DNA of 6,531 bases from Treponema sp. GTDB lineage: Bacteria > Spirochaetota > Spirochaetia > Treponematales > Breznakiellaceae. A program made the position numbers and the translations under genes. Of the stretch, positions 1 through 5,947 are shown one piece after another (within the stretch, counting starts at the first letter, position 1; each line of letters opens with the position of its first letter). The notes below the pieces were generated by a model. The model made no database searches, was not told the DNA's origin, and saw only the letters and a program-made list of their open reading frames with translations. The stretch is taken from NCBI GenBank assembly GCA_009780285.1, contig WRAL01000086.1, positions 1 to 6,531 on the forward strand, written 5' to 3'.

Positions 1-19
1 CAAATTGAAGAATTTTAAC

Positions 20-45
20 CACGGAGGGCACGGAGTTGCACGGGG
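20..45. repeat. Short tandem CACGGAG-type repeat
   Basis: Three heptamers CACGGAG (20-26), CACGGAG (29-35) and CACGGGG (39-45) lie 9 and 10 bp apart and run into a G tract. I see no open frame of useful length here. Similar 'accacggag' runs occur as dispersed intergenic repeats in various bacterial genomes; that is from memory, and its relevance here is inferred. The rest of 1-170 holds no gene I can support. Confidence 0.4.
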
Positions 46-120
46 GGGAGAGGAAAACACGTCCTTGCCGCTTCTACGCGGGCCAGCGCGCGCAGGCCAT
101 CGTGCCGCAGGCGCGGGCGG

Positions 121-148
121 AAGGAGGGCCATTCTGGCTCCCGTCCTT
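121..148. other. Imperfect hairpin upstream of pst operon
   Basis: AAGGA (121-125) pairs with TCCTT (144-148). GGGCCA (126-131) pairs with TGGCTC (135-140) with one G-T wobble. The loop is 3 nt and there is a 3-nt bulge (141-143). No T run follows on either strand, so a classic terminator is not supported. It may be the 3' end structure of an upstream gene outside the window, or chance pairing in GC-rich DNA. Confidence 0.25.
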
Positions 149-174
149 GCGTAAAAGCCGGCGCGGCCAAAAAT

Positions 175-213
175 TTAACTGTTTTCTAACTTTAAATTAA
201 CGAATACATAACG
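175..213 (+). promoter_or_regulatory. Probable Pho box (PhoB/PhoP-type operator) of the pst operon
   Basis: Four hexamers TTAACT (175), CTAACT (186), TTAACG (197) and ATAACG (208) recur at exactly 11 bp, separated by 5-nt mostly AT-rich spacers. A fifth CTAACT lies out of phase at 222. PhoB-family regulators bind direct repeats with 11-bp periodicity, and the TTAAC core resembles the cyanobacterial and Bacillus types more than the E. coli CTGTCAT type. The array ends 36 bp before the pstS start, where an activator overlapping the -35 region would sit. A weak -10 could be CATAAC (207-212), but this is uncertain. The expected effect is induction on phosphate starvation. Confidence 0.65.
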
Positions 214-249
214 CGCGGCGGCTAACTTTGTAGCGATGCGGGGAATCAC

Positions 250-1035
250 ATGAGGCTATGGGCTTTGGCGGCGATCGCGGCCATTCTTGCCGGCTGCGGC
301 CGCGCTTCCGACGGCTCGACGGCCATTGAAATCGGCGGCTCGACCTCGGTGGCGCCGGCGGCCGAGGCTCTGGCCGCCGCCTATGCGCTGGAACATCCCG
401 AAGCGCGCATCAACGTGAACGGCACCGGCTCCAGCGACGGCATTCGCAACGCCGGCTCTCTCTACCAGTTCGGGATGTCCAGCCGCGAGCTGACCCCGGC
501 GGAGCTTGGCCTTGGCCTGCGCGAAAGCCTTATCGCCATTGACGGCATCGCGATCATAGTAAACGCCGCAAGCCCGGTGGAAAACCTTACAATAGAACAG
601 ATTCGCGCGATTTACACCGGCGAGGTTACGGACTGGGCGCAGCTTTCCGCCGCGAAGTCCGGGGCTATCGCGGTATTCTCGCGCGAGGACGGCTCCGGGA
701 CGCGCGGGGCCTTCGAGGAGCTTGTCGGCTTTCCCGGCAGGCTCCGCCCCGGCGCGGTGGAGGCGCCCTCAACCGGCGCGGTTCGTTCCGGCGTGGCCGG
801 GAATCCCAACGCTATAGGCTATATTTCCATTGGATCGGTGGACGGCTCCGTCCGCGCGGTTTCGGTTGACGGGCAGGAGCCCACGACCGAAAACATTCTT
901 GCCGGCCTTTACCTTGTGGCGCGGCCCTTTATCCTGGTCTACCGCGACCTGCGCCCGGAAAGCCGCGAATTCCTGGACTGGGCCTTGACCGAGGGCCAGG
1001 CGCTTATCGCGCGCAGCTGGGTTCCGGTAAACTGA
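250..1035 (+). CDS. pstS: PstS, phosphate ABC transporter substrate-binding lipoprotein
   Basis: Binds inorganic phosphate outside the inner membrane and delivers it to PstC/PstA. The 261-residue product starts with a short hydrophobic signal ending in a lipobox L13-A-G-C16, so Cys16 should be lipidated and anchor the protein. Phosphate-binding elements are visible: GGSTSV (29-34), GTGSSDGI (58-65), MSSRE (76-80) and SREDGSGT (144-151). In the last, R145, D147 and S149-G150-T151 line up with the E. coli PstS ligands R135, D137 and S139-G140-T141. NPNAIGYIS (185-193) is also typical. It is shorter than E. coli PstS and fits the compact PstS class. The ATG at 250 has only a weak GGGGAA (240-245) upstream, but the lipobox position supports this start. 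It is the first gene of the operon, directly behind the Pho-box array. Confidence 0.95.
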   Translation: MRLWALAAIAAILAGCGRASDGSTAIEIGGSTSVAPAAEALAAAYALEHPEARINVNGTGSSDGIRNAGSLYQFGMSSRELTPAELGLGLRESLIAIDGIAIIVNAASPVENLTIEQIRAIYTGEVTDWAQLSAAKSGAIAVFSREDGSGTRGAFEELVGFPGRLRPGAVEAPSTGAVRSGVAGNPNAIGYISIGSVDGSVRAVSVDGQEPTTENILAGLYLVARPFILVYRDLRPESREFLDWALTEGQALIARSWVPVN

Positions 1036-1044
1036 CATCGGTCG

Positions 1045-1063
1045 CGCGGGCTTGGCTCCCGCG
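1045..1063 (+). other. Intercistronic hairpin between pstS and pstC
   Basis: CGCGGG (1045-1050) and CCCGCG (1058-1063) form a perfect 6-bp GC stem with a 7-nt loop, 9 bp after the pstS stop. No T tract follows, so it is unlikely to be a full terminator. Such a hairpin can stabilise the pstS message and allow more PstS than PstC; that role is inferred. A possible TTG start for pstC (1052) falls in the loop, which argues for the ATG at 1076. Confidence 0.35.
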
Positions 1064-1075
1064 GCCGGGAAAAAA

Positions 1076-2290
1076 ATGAGAAAGACAACGGCCGACAAAA
1101 TATTCAGGCTTCTTTTTACGGCGGTGGCGCTTTTTTCGGCGCTCGCCCTGGGAGCCATCGTGGTTTTCCTTTTTTCGCAGGGGGCCATGCCTTTTTTAAG
1201 CGCAACGGCGCCGGGCTTGAGGCTCGTGCCGCAGCGCATGGCCGATCTTACGGTAAACGGGGAGCGCTACGTCGATCACGCCGGCTTTATCCATCTGCCG
1301 GAAGGAACGACGCGCGTGGAACTTAGCTTTCCCTTCGAGCTTGACGACGGCGCCTCCGGCGTAGCCGGAGGCACGGAATCCCTGGTCTTTGACTTCGACC
1401 CTTCCGCGCGCGACTGGGAGGCGGCGCTGGACTTCGCGCGCCTGGGAAGCGGCGCGCTTTCCTCGCCCGAGGCCTACGTTTTTACCGTTTCCTGGCCGGG
1501 GCCTATCGCGGCGGCGGCGCCGAGGCTTCACGTTCTTCTGCCGGAGCCGCCCTACGGCTTTTGGGCCTTTCTTTCCGGCCGCACTTGGCAGCCGACGATT
1601 TTCAAGATGTACGGCATTTTTCCCATGATCGTCGCCACGATGCTCGCCGCCTTGGGCGCCATTCTTATCGGCGTTCCCCTTGCGCTTTTCTGCGCGGTGT
1701 TTATGTCGGAATTTTTGCCCCCGCGAATCGCCGCCATCGCGCGCGGCGGCATCGAGCTTCTGGCCGGGATTCCCTCCGTCGTTTACGGCTTTTTCGGGCT
1801 TATGGTCGTGGTTCCGGCTGTCAGAAACTTTTTCGGCATTCCGGCCGGAAACACGCTTCTTTCGGCGATAATCGTTCTTGCGCTGATGATCCTTCCCACG
1901 ATTACCACGATCGCCGAAACCTCCCTGCGCGCGGTTCCCCTTGCGGCGCGCGAGGCGAGCCTTGCGCTGGGCGCAAGCCCGATGCAGACCGCCTGGCGCG
2001 TGGTCGTGCCTCACGCGAACTCGGGCGTTATAGCCGGCGTGATCCTGGGCATGTCCCGCGCGGTGGGCGAGACGATGGCCGTGATTCTGGTGGCCGGCAA
2101 TTCCCCGCAGCTTGCGCTTAATCCGCTTGAAAGCGCGCGCACCCTTACCGCGACCATCGCGCTGGAAATGGGCTACGCCGCCGGCCGCCACGGGGAAATG
2201 CTTTTTTCGATAGGCGTCGTTCTTTTCGCTATCATTCTTTTGCTTAACGGCGCCATCCTTTGGACGCGCAGGCGCGCGGAGGCTTCATGA
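1076..2290 (+). CDS. pstC: PstC, phosphate ABC transporter permease with enlarged extracytoplasmic loop
   Basis: One of the two inner-membrane permeases of the Pst importer. From the ATG at 1076 the product has 404 residues, against about 290-320 in usual PstC. Helix 1 is near 13-35. The MetI-like permease domain runs from about 176 to 398, with the conserved PSVVYGFFGL stretch (233-242). The EAA loop starts at E293 (EASLALGA) and ends at VVP (310-312); this loop contacts the ATPase. The excess length lies between helix 1 and the permease core, about residues 45-160. It is rich in charged and alternating beta-like segments and should face outward. A TTG at 1052 would add 8 residues. I prefer ATG 1076 because GGGA (1067-1070) lies just upstream and the TTG sits in a hairpin loop. 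The stop overlaps the pstA start. Confidence 0.93.
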   Translation: MRKTTADKIFRLLFTAVALFSALALGAIVVFLFSQGAMPFLSATAPGLRLVPQRMADLTVNGERYVDHAGFIHLPEGTTRVELSFPFELDDGASGVAGGTESLVFDFDPSARDWEAALDFARLGSGALSSPEAYVFTVSWPGPIAAAAPRLHVLLPEPPYGFWAFLSGRTWQPTIFKMYGIFPMIVATMLAALGAILIGVPLALFCAVFMSEFLPPRIAAIARGGIELLAGIPSVVYGFFGLMVVVPAVRNFFGIPAGNTLLSAIIVLALMILPTITTIAETSLRAVPLAAREASLALGASPMQTAWRVVVPHANSGVIAGVILGMSRAVGETMAVILVAGNSPQLALNPLESARTLTATIALEMGYAAGRHGEMLFSIGVVLFAIILLLNGAILWTRRRAEAS

Positions 2291-3126
2291 GGTTTTCGAC
2301 GAAGCGAAAAATCACCGACGGAATAATGTACGCGCTAATGGCGCTGGGATTGGCCGGGGTTATTTCCGCGCTGTTATATATTCTGATCTATGTTTTTTCG
2401 CAGGCCGCCGGTTTTTTCAATTTTTCGCTTATCGTCGATCCGGAAAGGGGAATCCTTCCGATGATCGTTACCACGCTTTACGTAGTGCTTGTGTCGCTTG
2501 CCATCGCGCTGCCCATCGGCGTTTGCACGGCGATTTACCTTAACGAATACGCGCGGGATTCCCGGCTTTCGCGCGGCCTGCGCCTGGCGATAGACACGCT
2601 GGCGGGAATCCCTTCTATTATTTACGGGCTTTTCGGCCTGCTTGTTTTTTCGCGCGTTTTGGGCTTCGGCCAGTCGATACTTTCCGGCGGGCTTACTCTT
2701 TCGATAATGGTTTTGCCGGTGATTATCCGCGCCACAGAGGAATCCCTAAAAGCGATTCCGGTTTCCGCGCGCGAGGGTTCCCTTGCGCTTGGCGCCACGC
2801 AGGCGCAGACGATTTTTCACGTCGTGCTTCCCTCGGCAACGCCCGGCATCGTGGCCGCGCTTATAATTTCCATTGGCCGCGTTATTGGCGAGTCCGCGCC
2901 GGTGCTTTTGACCGTCGGGCTTGCGCGCAACCTTCCGCGCTCGATCTTCGAATCCGGAAGGACTTTGACGATTCATCTTTACCAATTAACCGGCGAGGCC
3001 ATCCACGAGGACGATTTCGGCGTGGCCTTCGCGACTGCGCTTACGCTTATTCTAATCGTCATCATCATTAACACGGCGACGAAAGTCATTACGAGCAAGT
3101 TTCGTAAAAACGCGGGCGGAAAATGA
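2287..3126 (+). CDS. pstA: PstA, phosphate ABC transporter permease
   Basis: Second permease subunit; pairs with PstC to form the phosphate path. The 279-residue product is near the usual family length. It has an N-terminal helix (about 14-38), then a MetI-type core with TLAGIPSIIYGLFGLL (104-119), the EAA loop beginning at E163 (EGSLALGATQAQT) and ending in LP (181-182), and GRVIGESAPVLLT (197-209), all typical of PstA. The last helix is about 246-263. The start is ATG 2287, overlapping the pstC stop as ATGA, with GGAGG at 2278-2282. An upstream in-frame TTG (2260) lacks such a site. The tight overlap suggests translational coupling with pstC and one-to-one subunit output. Confidence 0.95.
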   Translation: MRFSTKRKITDGIMYALMALGLAGVISALLYILIYVFSQAAGFFNFSLIVDPERGILPMIVTTLYVVLVSLAIALPIGVCTAIYLNEYARDSRLSRGLRLAIDTLAGIPSIIYGLFGLLVFSRVLGFGQSILSGGLTLSIMVLPVIIRATEESLKAIPVSAREGSLALGATQAQTIFHVVLPSATPGIVAALIISIGRVIGESAPVLLTVGLARNLPRSIFESGRTLTIHLYQLTGEAIHEDDFGVAFATALTLILIVIIINTATKVITSKFRKNAGGK

Positions 3127-3903
3127 ATGAAAAAAACGTGAGCGCGCTGCAGTGCGCTCCAAAAATCGAGGTAAAAAGCCTTGATCTTTTTTACGGGGAA
3201 TTCCAGGCGCTTAAGCAAATCGATTTTTCGATTAAGCGCGGGGACGTTGCCGCTCTTATCGGGCCTTCCGGTTGCGGCAAATCGACTTTCATCAGAACCC
3301 TAAACAGGATGAACGATTTAATCCCGATCTGCCGTATAACCGGCGAGGTTTTGCTGGACGGCGAAAACATTTACGGCGCGCTGGACGCGGCCGATCTTCG
3401 CAGGCGCGTCGGCATGGTTTTTCAAAAGCCCAATCCCTTTAACATGACGATTTTCGACAACGTGGCTTACGGGCCGCGAATGCAGGGCCTGCGAGACCGG
3501 CGCCGGCTTGGAAATCGTGGAAACCTCGCTTAAAAAGGCCGCGCTTTGGGAGGAGGCGAAGGACAGGCTTAAAAAACCGGCGACCGCGCTTTCCGGCGGA
3601 CAGCAACAGCGCCTGTGCATCGCGCGCAGCGTCGCGATGGAGCCTGAGGTGATTTTGATGGACGAGCCGACCAGCGCGCTTGACCCTATCGCCACGGGGC
3701 GCATCGAGGAGCTTATAGGCGAGCTGAAAAAGGATTTTACGATAATTATCGTAACCCATGCCATGCACCAAGCCTCGCGCGTGAGCAACAAGACGGCGTT
3801 TTTTCTGATGGGCGAGCTTGTCGAATTTGGAAACACGCGCGATATTTTTCTTCGGCCCAAGGACAAGCGCACGGAAAATTATATTTCCGGCAAATTTGGA
3901 TGA
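3123..3903 (+). pseudogene. pstB: pstB, phosphate ABC transporter ATPase, interrupted by a frameshift
   Basis: Encodes the cytoplasmic ATPase of the Pst importer, split over two frames. The first frame (3123-3533) carries A-loop Y24, Walker A GPSGCGKST (47-55), Q-loop Q101 and NPFNMTIFDNVAYGPRMQG, then ends in an unrelated tail and TAA. The second frame, shifted +1 and open from 3508 to 3903, carries EIVETSL, the signature LSGGQQQR, Walker B VILMDEPTSALDP, the H-loop VTHAMHQ and the family-typical end KDKRTENYISGKFG. Joined near 3490-3511 they give a PstB of about 260 residues, the normal length, as if 2 nt were lost in the usual 'KLDEIVE' region. All catalytic motifs are intact. Neither half alone would be a working ATPase. 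A sequencing or assembly error, a real null mutation, or less likely recoding are all possible. The start overlaps the pstA stop (ATGA). Confidence 0.9.
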
Positions 3904-3906
3904 TAA

Positions 3907-3947
3907 TGGACTTGTCAGGCAACTTTATTAGTTATCGAACAAGTCCA
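3907..3947. repeat. Palindromic element A (imperfect hairpin, REP-like)
   Basis: TGGACTTGT (3907-3915) is perfectly complementary to ACAAGTCCA (3939-3947). Inside, AACT (3921-3924) pairs with AGTT (3930-3933) around a TTATT loop. Read on the minus strand the left arm is ACTTGTTCGATAACT. This closely matches the arm AGTTGTTCGGAAACT of the hairpin at 3982-4013, so both seem to be members of one repeat family. It starts 4 bp after the pstB stop. Confidence 0.5.
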
Positions 3948-3969
3948 GCAAAATACTCCGTATTTTGCT
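3947..3969 (+). terminator. AT-rich hairpin, possible pst operon terminator
   Basis: AGCAAAATAC (3947-3956) and GTATTTTGCT (3960-3969) form a perfect 10-bp stem with a TCC loop, followed by ATTTTC. The position after pstB and the short U run fit a Rho-independent terminator. The stem is AT-rich, so strength is doubtful, and it abuts element A. Confidence 0.45.
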
Positions 3970-3981
3970 ATTTTCAGCGGA

Positions 3982-4013
3982 AGTTGTTCGGAAACTGAAG
4001 TTTCCGAACAACT
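3982..4013. repeat. Palindromic element B (perfect 14-bp hairpin, REP-like)
   Basis: AGTTGTTCGGAAAC (3982-3995) and GTTTCCGAACAACT (4000-4013) pair without mismatch around a TGAA tetraloop. No T run follows on either strand, so termination is not its obvious role. It shares arm sequence with element A (3907-3947). It ends about 20 bp before the next gene's start and could affect its translation or shield the pst message end. Confidence 0.55.
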
Positions 4014-4033
4014 CTAATAATTGGATGGCAAAA

Positions 4034-4390
4034 ATGTGGAAGAAAGCGGCAATGCTGGCCCTGTGTTTTTTCGCGGCGGCTCTGGCCTTTGCCCAGAGCG
4101 CGCAAAGAAACGATCCCTTCGAGGGAATCTGGATAGCGCAGAATGAAGGGGAGTCGGTCCTCATCATCTTTTTGGACGGGCTGAGCGTCTGGGTTTTTGA
4201 AGACGGCTATGCCGAGGTAGTTCCGTACTCGGTTTCCAGCGGAAGGCTTTTTCTTGACGGCGAGCCGTTTATTTTTGCCATCGTCAGCAGCAACAGGATA
4301 CAGCTTGAGGAGGGCCTGGGCGTGATGCTGCTCGACAGGCAAACCTCCGCGAACACGGCCCTGCTGGAGGCATTCGGCTGGATCTGGTAG
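4034..4390 (+). CDS. Small secreted protein of unknown function
   Basis: A 118-residue product that I do not recognise. It begins with a clear signal peptide: MWKK, a hydrophobic core to about residue 18, and a likely signal peptidase I site AFA|QS after residue 20. C11 sits inside the hydrophobic core without a lipobox, so it is not a lipoprotein. The mature part (about 98 residues) starts with NDPFEGIW (26-33) and has alternating hydrophobic/polar stretches such as VLIIFLDG and RLFLDGEPFIFAI, suggesting a small all-beta, perhaps calycin-like fold; that is inference. There are no cysteines after the signal. ATG 4025 is an alternative start adding 3 residues. I chose 4034 for the GGATGG (4023-4028) before it. 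It follows pst in the same direction behind three hairpins and converges on the minus-strand gene, with 3 bp between the stops. Confidence 0.7.
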   Translation: MWKKAAMLALCFFAAALAFAQSAQRNDPFEGIWIAQNEGESVLIIFLDGLSVWVFEDGYAEVVPYSVSSGRLFLDGEPFIFAIVSSNRIQLEEGLGVMLLDRQTSANTALLEAFGWIW

Positions 4391-4393
4391 CGC

Positions 4394-5914
4394 TCAGGCT
4401 TTCTTTCTTCTGAACAGCGCGACAAAAGCGCAAAGGGCGTAGAGGCCAAAGTGGAGCGGCCAGAAAAACGCGTCCTGGTTTATTCCCAGCGCCTGTAGCG
4501 CAGGCGGTTCCCAGGGCGCGACTCGAAGGCCGACATCCAGCGCGATTAAAACGCCGGCTGAGAAAACAACGGCGGTTTTTCGCAGCCGTACAAAAAGGAC
4601 GCATAAGACGATAATGGCTAAGGCTAGCGCTGCTCCCGGCAGAGTCGGCGCGAATGGCGCGCGAATATAGTTTGCGACGATCGCGTCGGCTATGAACGCA
4701 TGCCAGCGGCTCGGTGGCGGCCGCTCATATTGCTCGCCTTTGATCAGCGCGCATAAAACGCCAACAATCGCAATGACGGCGATTAGAGTCGCATCAAATA
4801 CCGTTGGATTTATCCCAAGCTCGCTCGGCGTTAGAAAGTATGGGAATGACCGCATGATGCTTCCAATCGCCGCGCATATAATAGCCATCACAAGAAACGA
4901 CGCGGCGATTTTCCCGAACCGTACAAAAAAAATGAAGCCGACGATGATAAGAAAATAGAAAGCCGTCAATGCCAAGACCTGCGCATGTATTAAAAGAAAT
5001 ACATTTGTCAAAACAATCGCTCCGGCCATAAAGGGGATCCAATCGTTCATCAGCAAGGGCTTTTTCATTTTGTTAGACCGTGAAGCATTGGATGTTGGCT
5101 TGGAAGCCATTAGCGGATATCCTTGGCCTCGCGCCTTGGAAATGTATGCGCCTTCCGCCAACGCATTTCCTGTTGATGATTTATTTCTCTTGAACAGCGC
5201 GGTAAAAAGACTAAAGGCAAGAATAGTCGTGGCAAGTAGCCAGGAAAGCGCCTCTTGGTTTATTCCCAGCGACTCCCGGGCAGGCGATTCCCAAGACGCG
5301 AGGCGAAGGCCTATATCCAGCGCGATCAATGCGCCGCCTATGATAGCCACTGAAATTTTTCGCCAGCGTATAAAAAGAATGCATGTGACTATAATGACCA
5401 AGGCTAGCGCCGCTCCCGGCAGAGTCTGCGCGGGTCGTATCGCGATTGCGTAGAAGTACTCGCCGACTATAGCGCCGGCTATGAACGCATGCCAACGACT
5501 CCATGGAGGGCTTGCATGTTTTTTGCTTTTGAGCGTCGCGAATAAAACGCCAATGATCGCTATGACGGCGATGAGCGCCGCATTAAGCGCTATTTGATTT
5601 ATCCCAAGCTCGTTCAGCGTAAGAAAGTTAAATTCGGGGGATTGTATTCCTATTCCGATTAATATATATACTGGGAGAAAAAGCAAAAGTGCCACGGCAA
5701 TTGATTCCAAATTTACAGCAAACCTAACTAAGCAAACGCAACCCATGACTATAAAGAAATAAGGCGCCGTCAATGCCAATATCTGCGCCTGAGTCATGAG
5801 ATACGAATGAGTCAAAGCTATCGCGCCAGCCACGAGCGGAAGCCAGTCGTTCATGATTAGGGGGTTTCCCCTTTCCTTTGCTGGCGAAGTAACGATCATT
5901 TGCTGAGGAAGCAT
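4394..5914 (-). CDS. Polytopic membrane protein with four-fold internal repeat, unknown function
   Basis: A 506-residue, very hydrophobic protein of no family I recognise. Residues 18-243 and 286-503 are clearly homologous, with near-identical runs such as DATLIAVIAIVGVL against NAALIAVIAIIGVL, SRWHAFIA and TLPGAALAL. Each half splits again into two weaker copies: AGAI-type motifs at 29, 146, 297 and 409, and LGIN at 103, 216, 366 and 476, always 67-74 residues apart. Each copy looks like four helices with LGIN after the third. Basic residues (R64/F65, KSKK 129-132, RWRK 183-186, RRKK 502-505) suggest cytoplasmic ends and LGIN on the outside, about 16 helices in all. A polar linker (about 244-285) joins the halves and contains an internal MASK that could be an old start codon. 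The ATG at 5914 has GAGGAG at 5923-5928, 8 nt upstream. It lies 33 bp behind the minus-strand gene at 5948-6340, probably in one operon. Transport or sensing would be a guess. Confidence 0.85.
   Translation of the reverse strand: MLPQQMIVTSPAKERGNPLIMNDWLPLVAGAIALTHSYLMTQAQILALTAPYFFIVMGCVCLVRFAVNLESIAVALLLFLPVYILIGIGIQSPEFNFLTLNELGINQIALNAALIAVIAIIGVLFATLKSKKHASPPWSRWHAFIAGAIVGEYFYAIAIRPAQTLPGAALALVIIVTCILFIRWRKISVAIIGGALIALDIGLRLASWESPARESLGINQEALSWLLATTILAFSLFTALFKRNKSSTGNALAEGAYISKARGQGYPLMASKPTSNASRSNKMKKPLLMNDWIPFMAGAIVLTNVFLLIHAQVLALTAFYFLIIVGFIFFVRFGKIAASFLVMAIICAAIGSIMRSFPYFLTPSELGINPTVFDATLIAVIAIVGVLCALIKGEQYERPPPSRWHAFIADAIVANYIRAPFAPTLPGAALALAIIVLCVLFVRLRKTAVVFSAGVLIALDVGLRVAPWEPPALQALGINQDAFFWPLHFGLYALCAFVALFRRKKA
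4406..5062 (-). repeat. Downstream copy of the internal gene duplication
   Basis: Encodes residues 285-503 of the membrane protein. DNA similarity to the other copy remains high in patches: 4620-4651 matches 5400-5431 with only about two differences, and tggtttattcccagcg at 4477 recurs 780 bp further on. The offset is 780-789 bp throughout, showing a direct tandem duplication with few indels. Confidence 0.75.
5186..5866 (-). repeat. Upstream copy of the internal gene duplication
   Basis: Encodes residues 17-243 of the membrane protein and pairs with 4406-5062. By eye roughly half the residues are identical between copies. The second half-unit of each copy (the SRWHAFIA to LGINQ region) is the best conserved. 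Confidence 0.75.
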
Positions 5915-5947
5915 TTTTGGATCTCCTCGGTCTTTCCGGCCGGCGCC

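Noticed and set aside
20..45. CRISPR array from the spaced CACGGAG units
   Set aside because: Units are 7 bp with 2-3 bp between them, far too short for CRISPR repeats and spacers.
1561..2121. Plus-strand open frame inside pstC in another frame
   Set aside because: Arg/His-rich low-complexity translation overlapping the conserved permease core; a shadow frame.
1196..2191. Long minus-strand open frame of 331 codons opposite pstC
   Set aside because: Its translation is rich in Arg, Gly, His and Lys with no family motif, as expected for the antisense of a GC-rich hydrophobic gene; pstC on the other strand is unambiguous.
3507..3534. Programmed ribosomal frameshifting in pstB
   Set aside because: The needed shift is +1 (or -2). 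The site CTT-GGA has no in-frame stop right behind it and no clear slippery run, unlike known +1 sites such as prfB. The nearby CTTAAAAAG could favour only -1 shifts.
3318..3872. Minus-strand open frames opposite pstB
   Set aside because: The plus strand carries all ABC ATPase motifs; the antisense translations match nothing and have no ribosome binding site I can see.
3508..3903. The second half of pstB as an independent gene starting at TTG 3508
   Set aside because: It lacks Walker A and the Q-loop, has no ribosome binding site, and joins seamlessly with the upstream frame; it is a fragment of pstB.
4388..4396. Bidirectional terminator between the convergent genes
   Set aside because: Only 3 bp separate the stop codons and I see no hairpin with a T run right at the junction.
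5070..5453. Plus-strand open frame opposite the repeat membrane protein
   Set aside because: It is antisense to conserved repeated membrane segments, and the minus strand has the strong ribosome binding site and the coherent protein.
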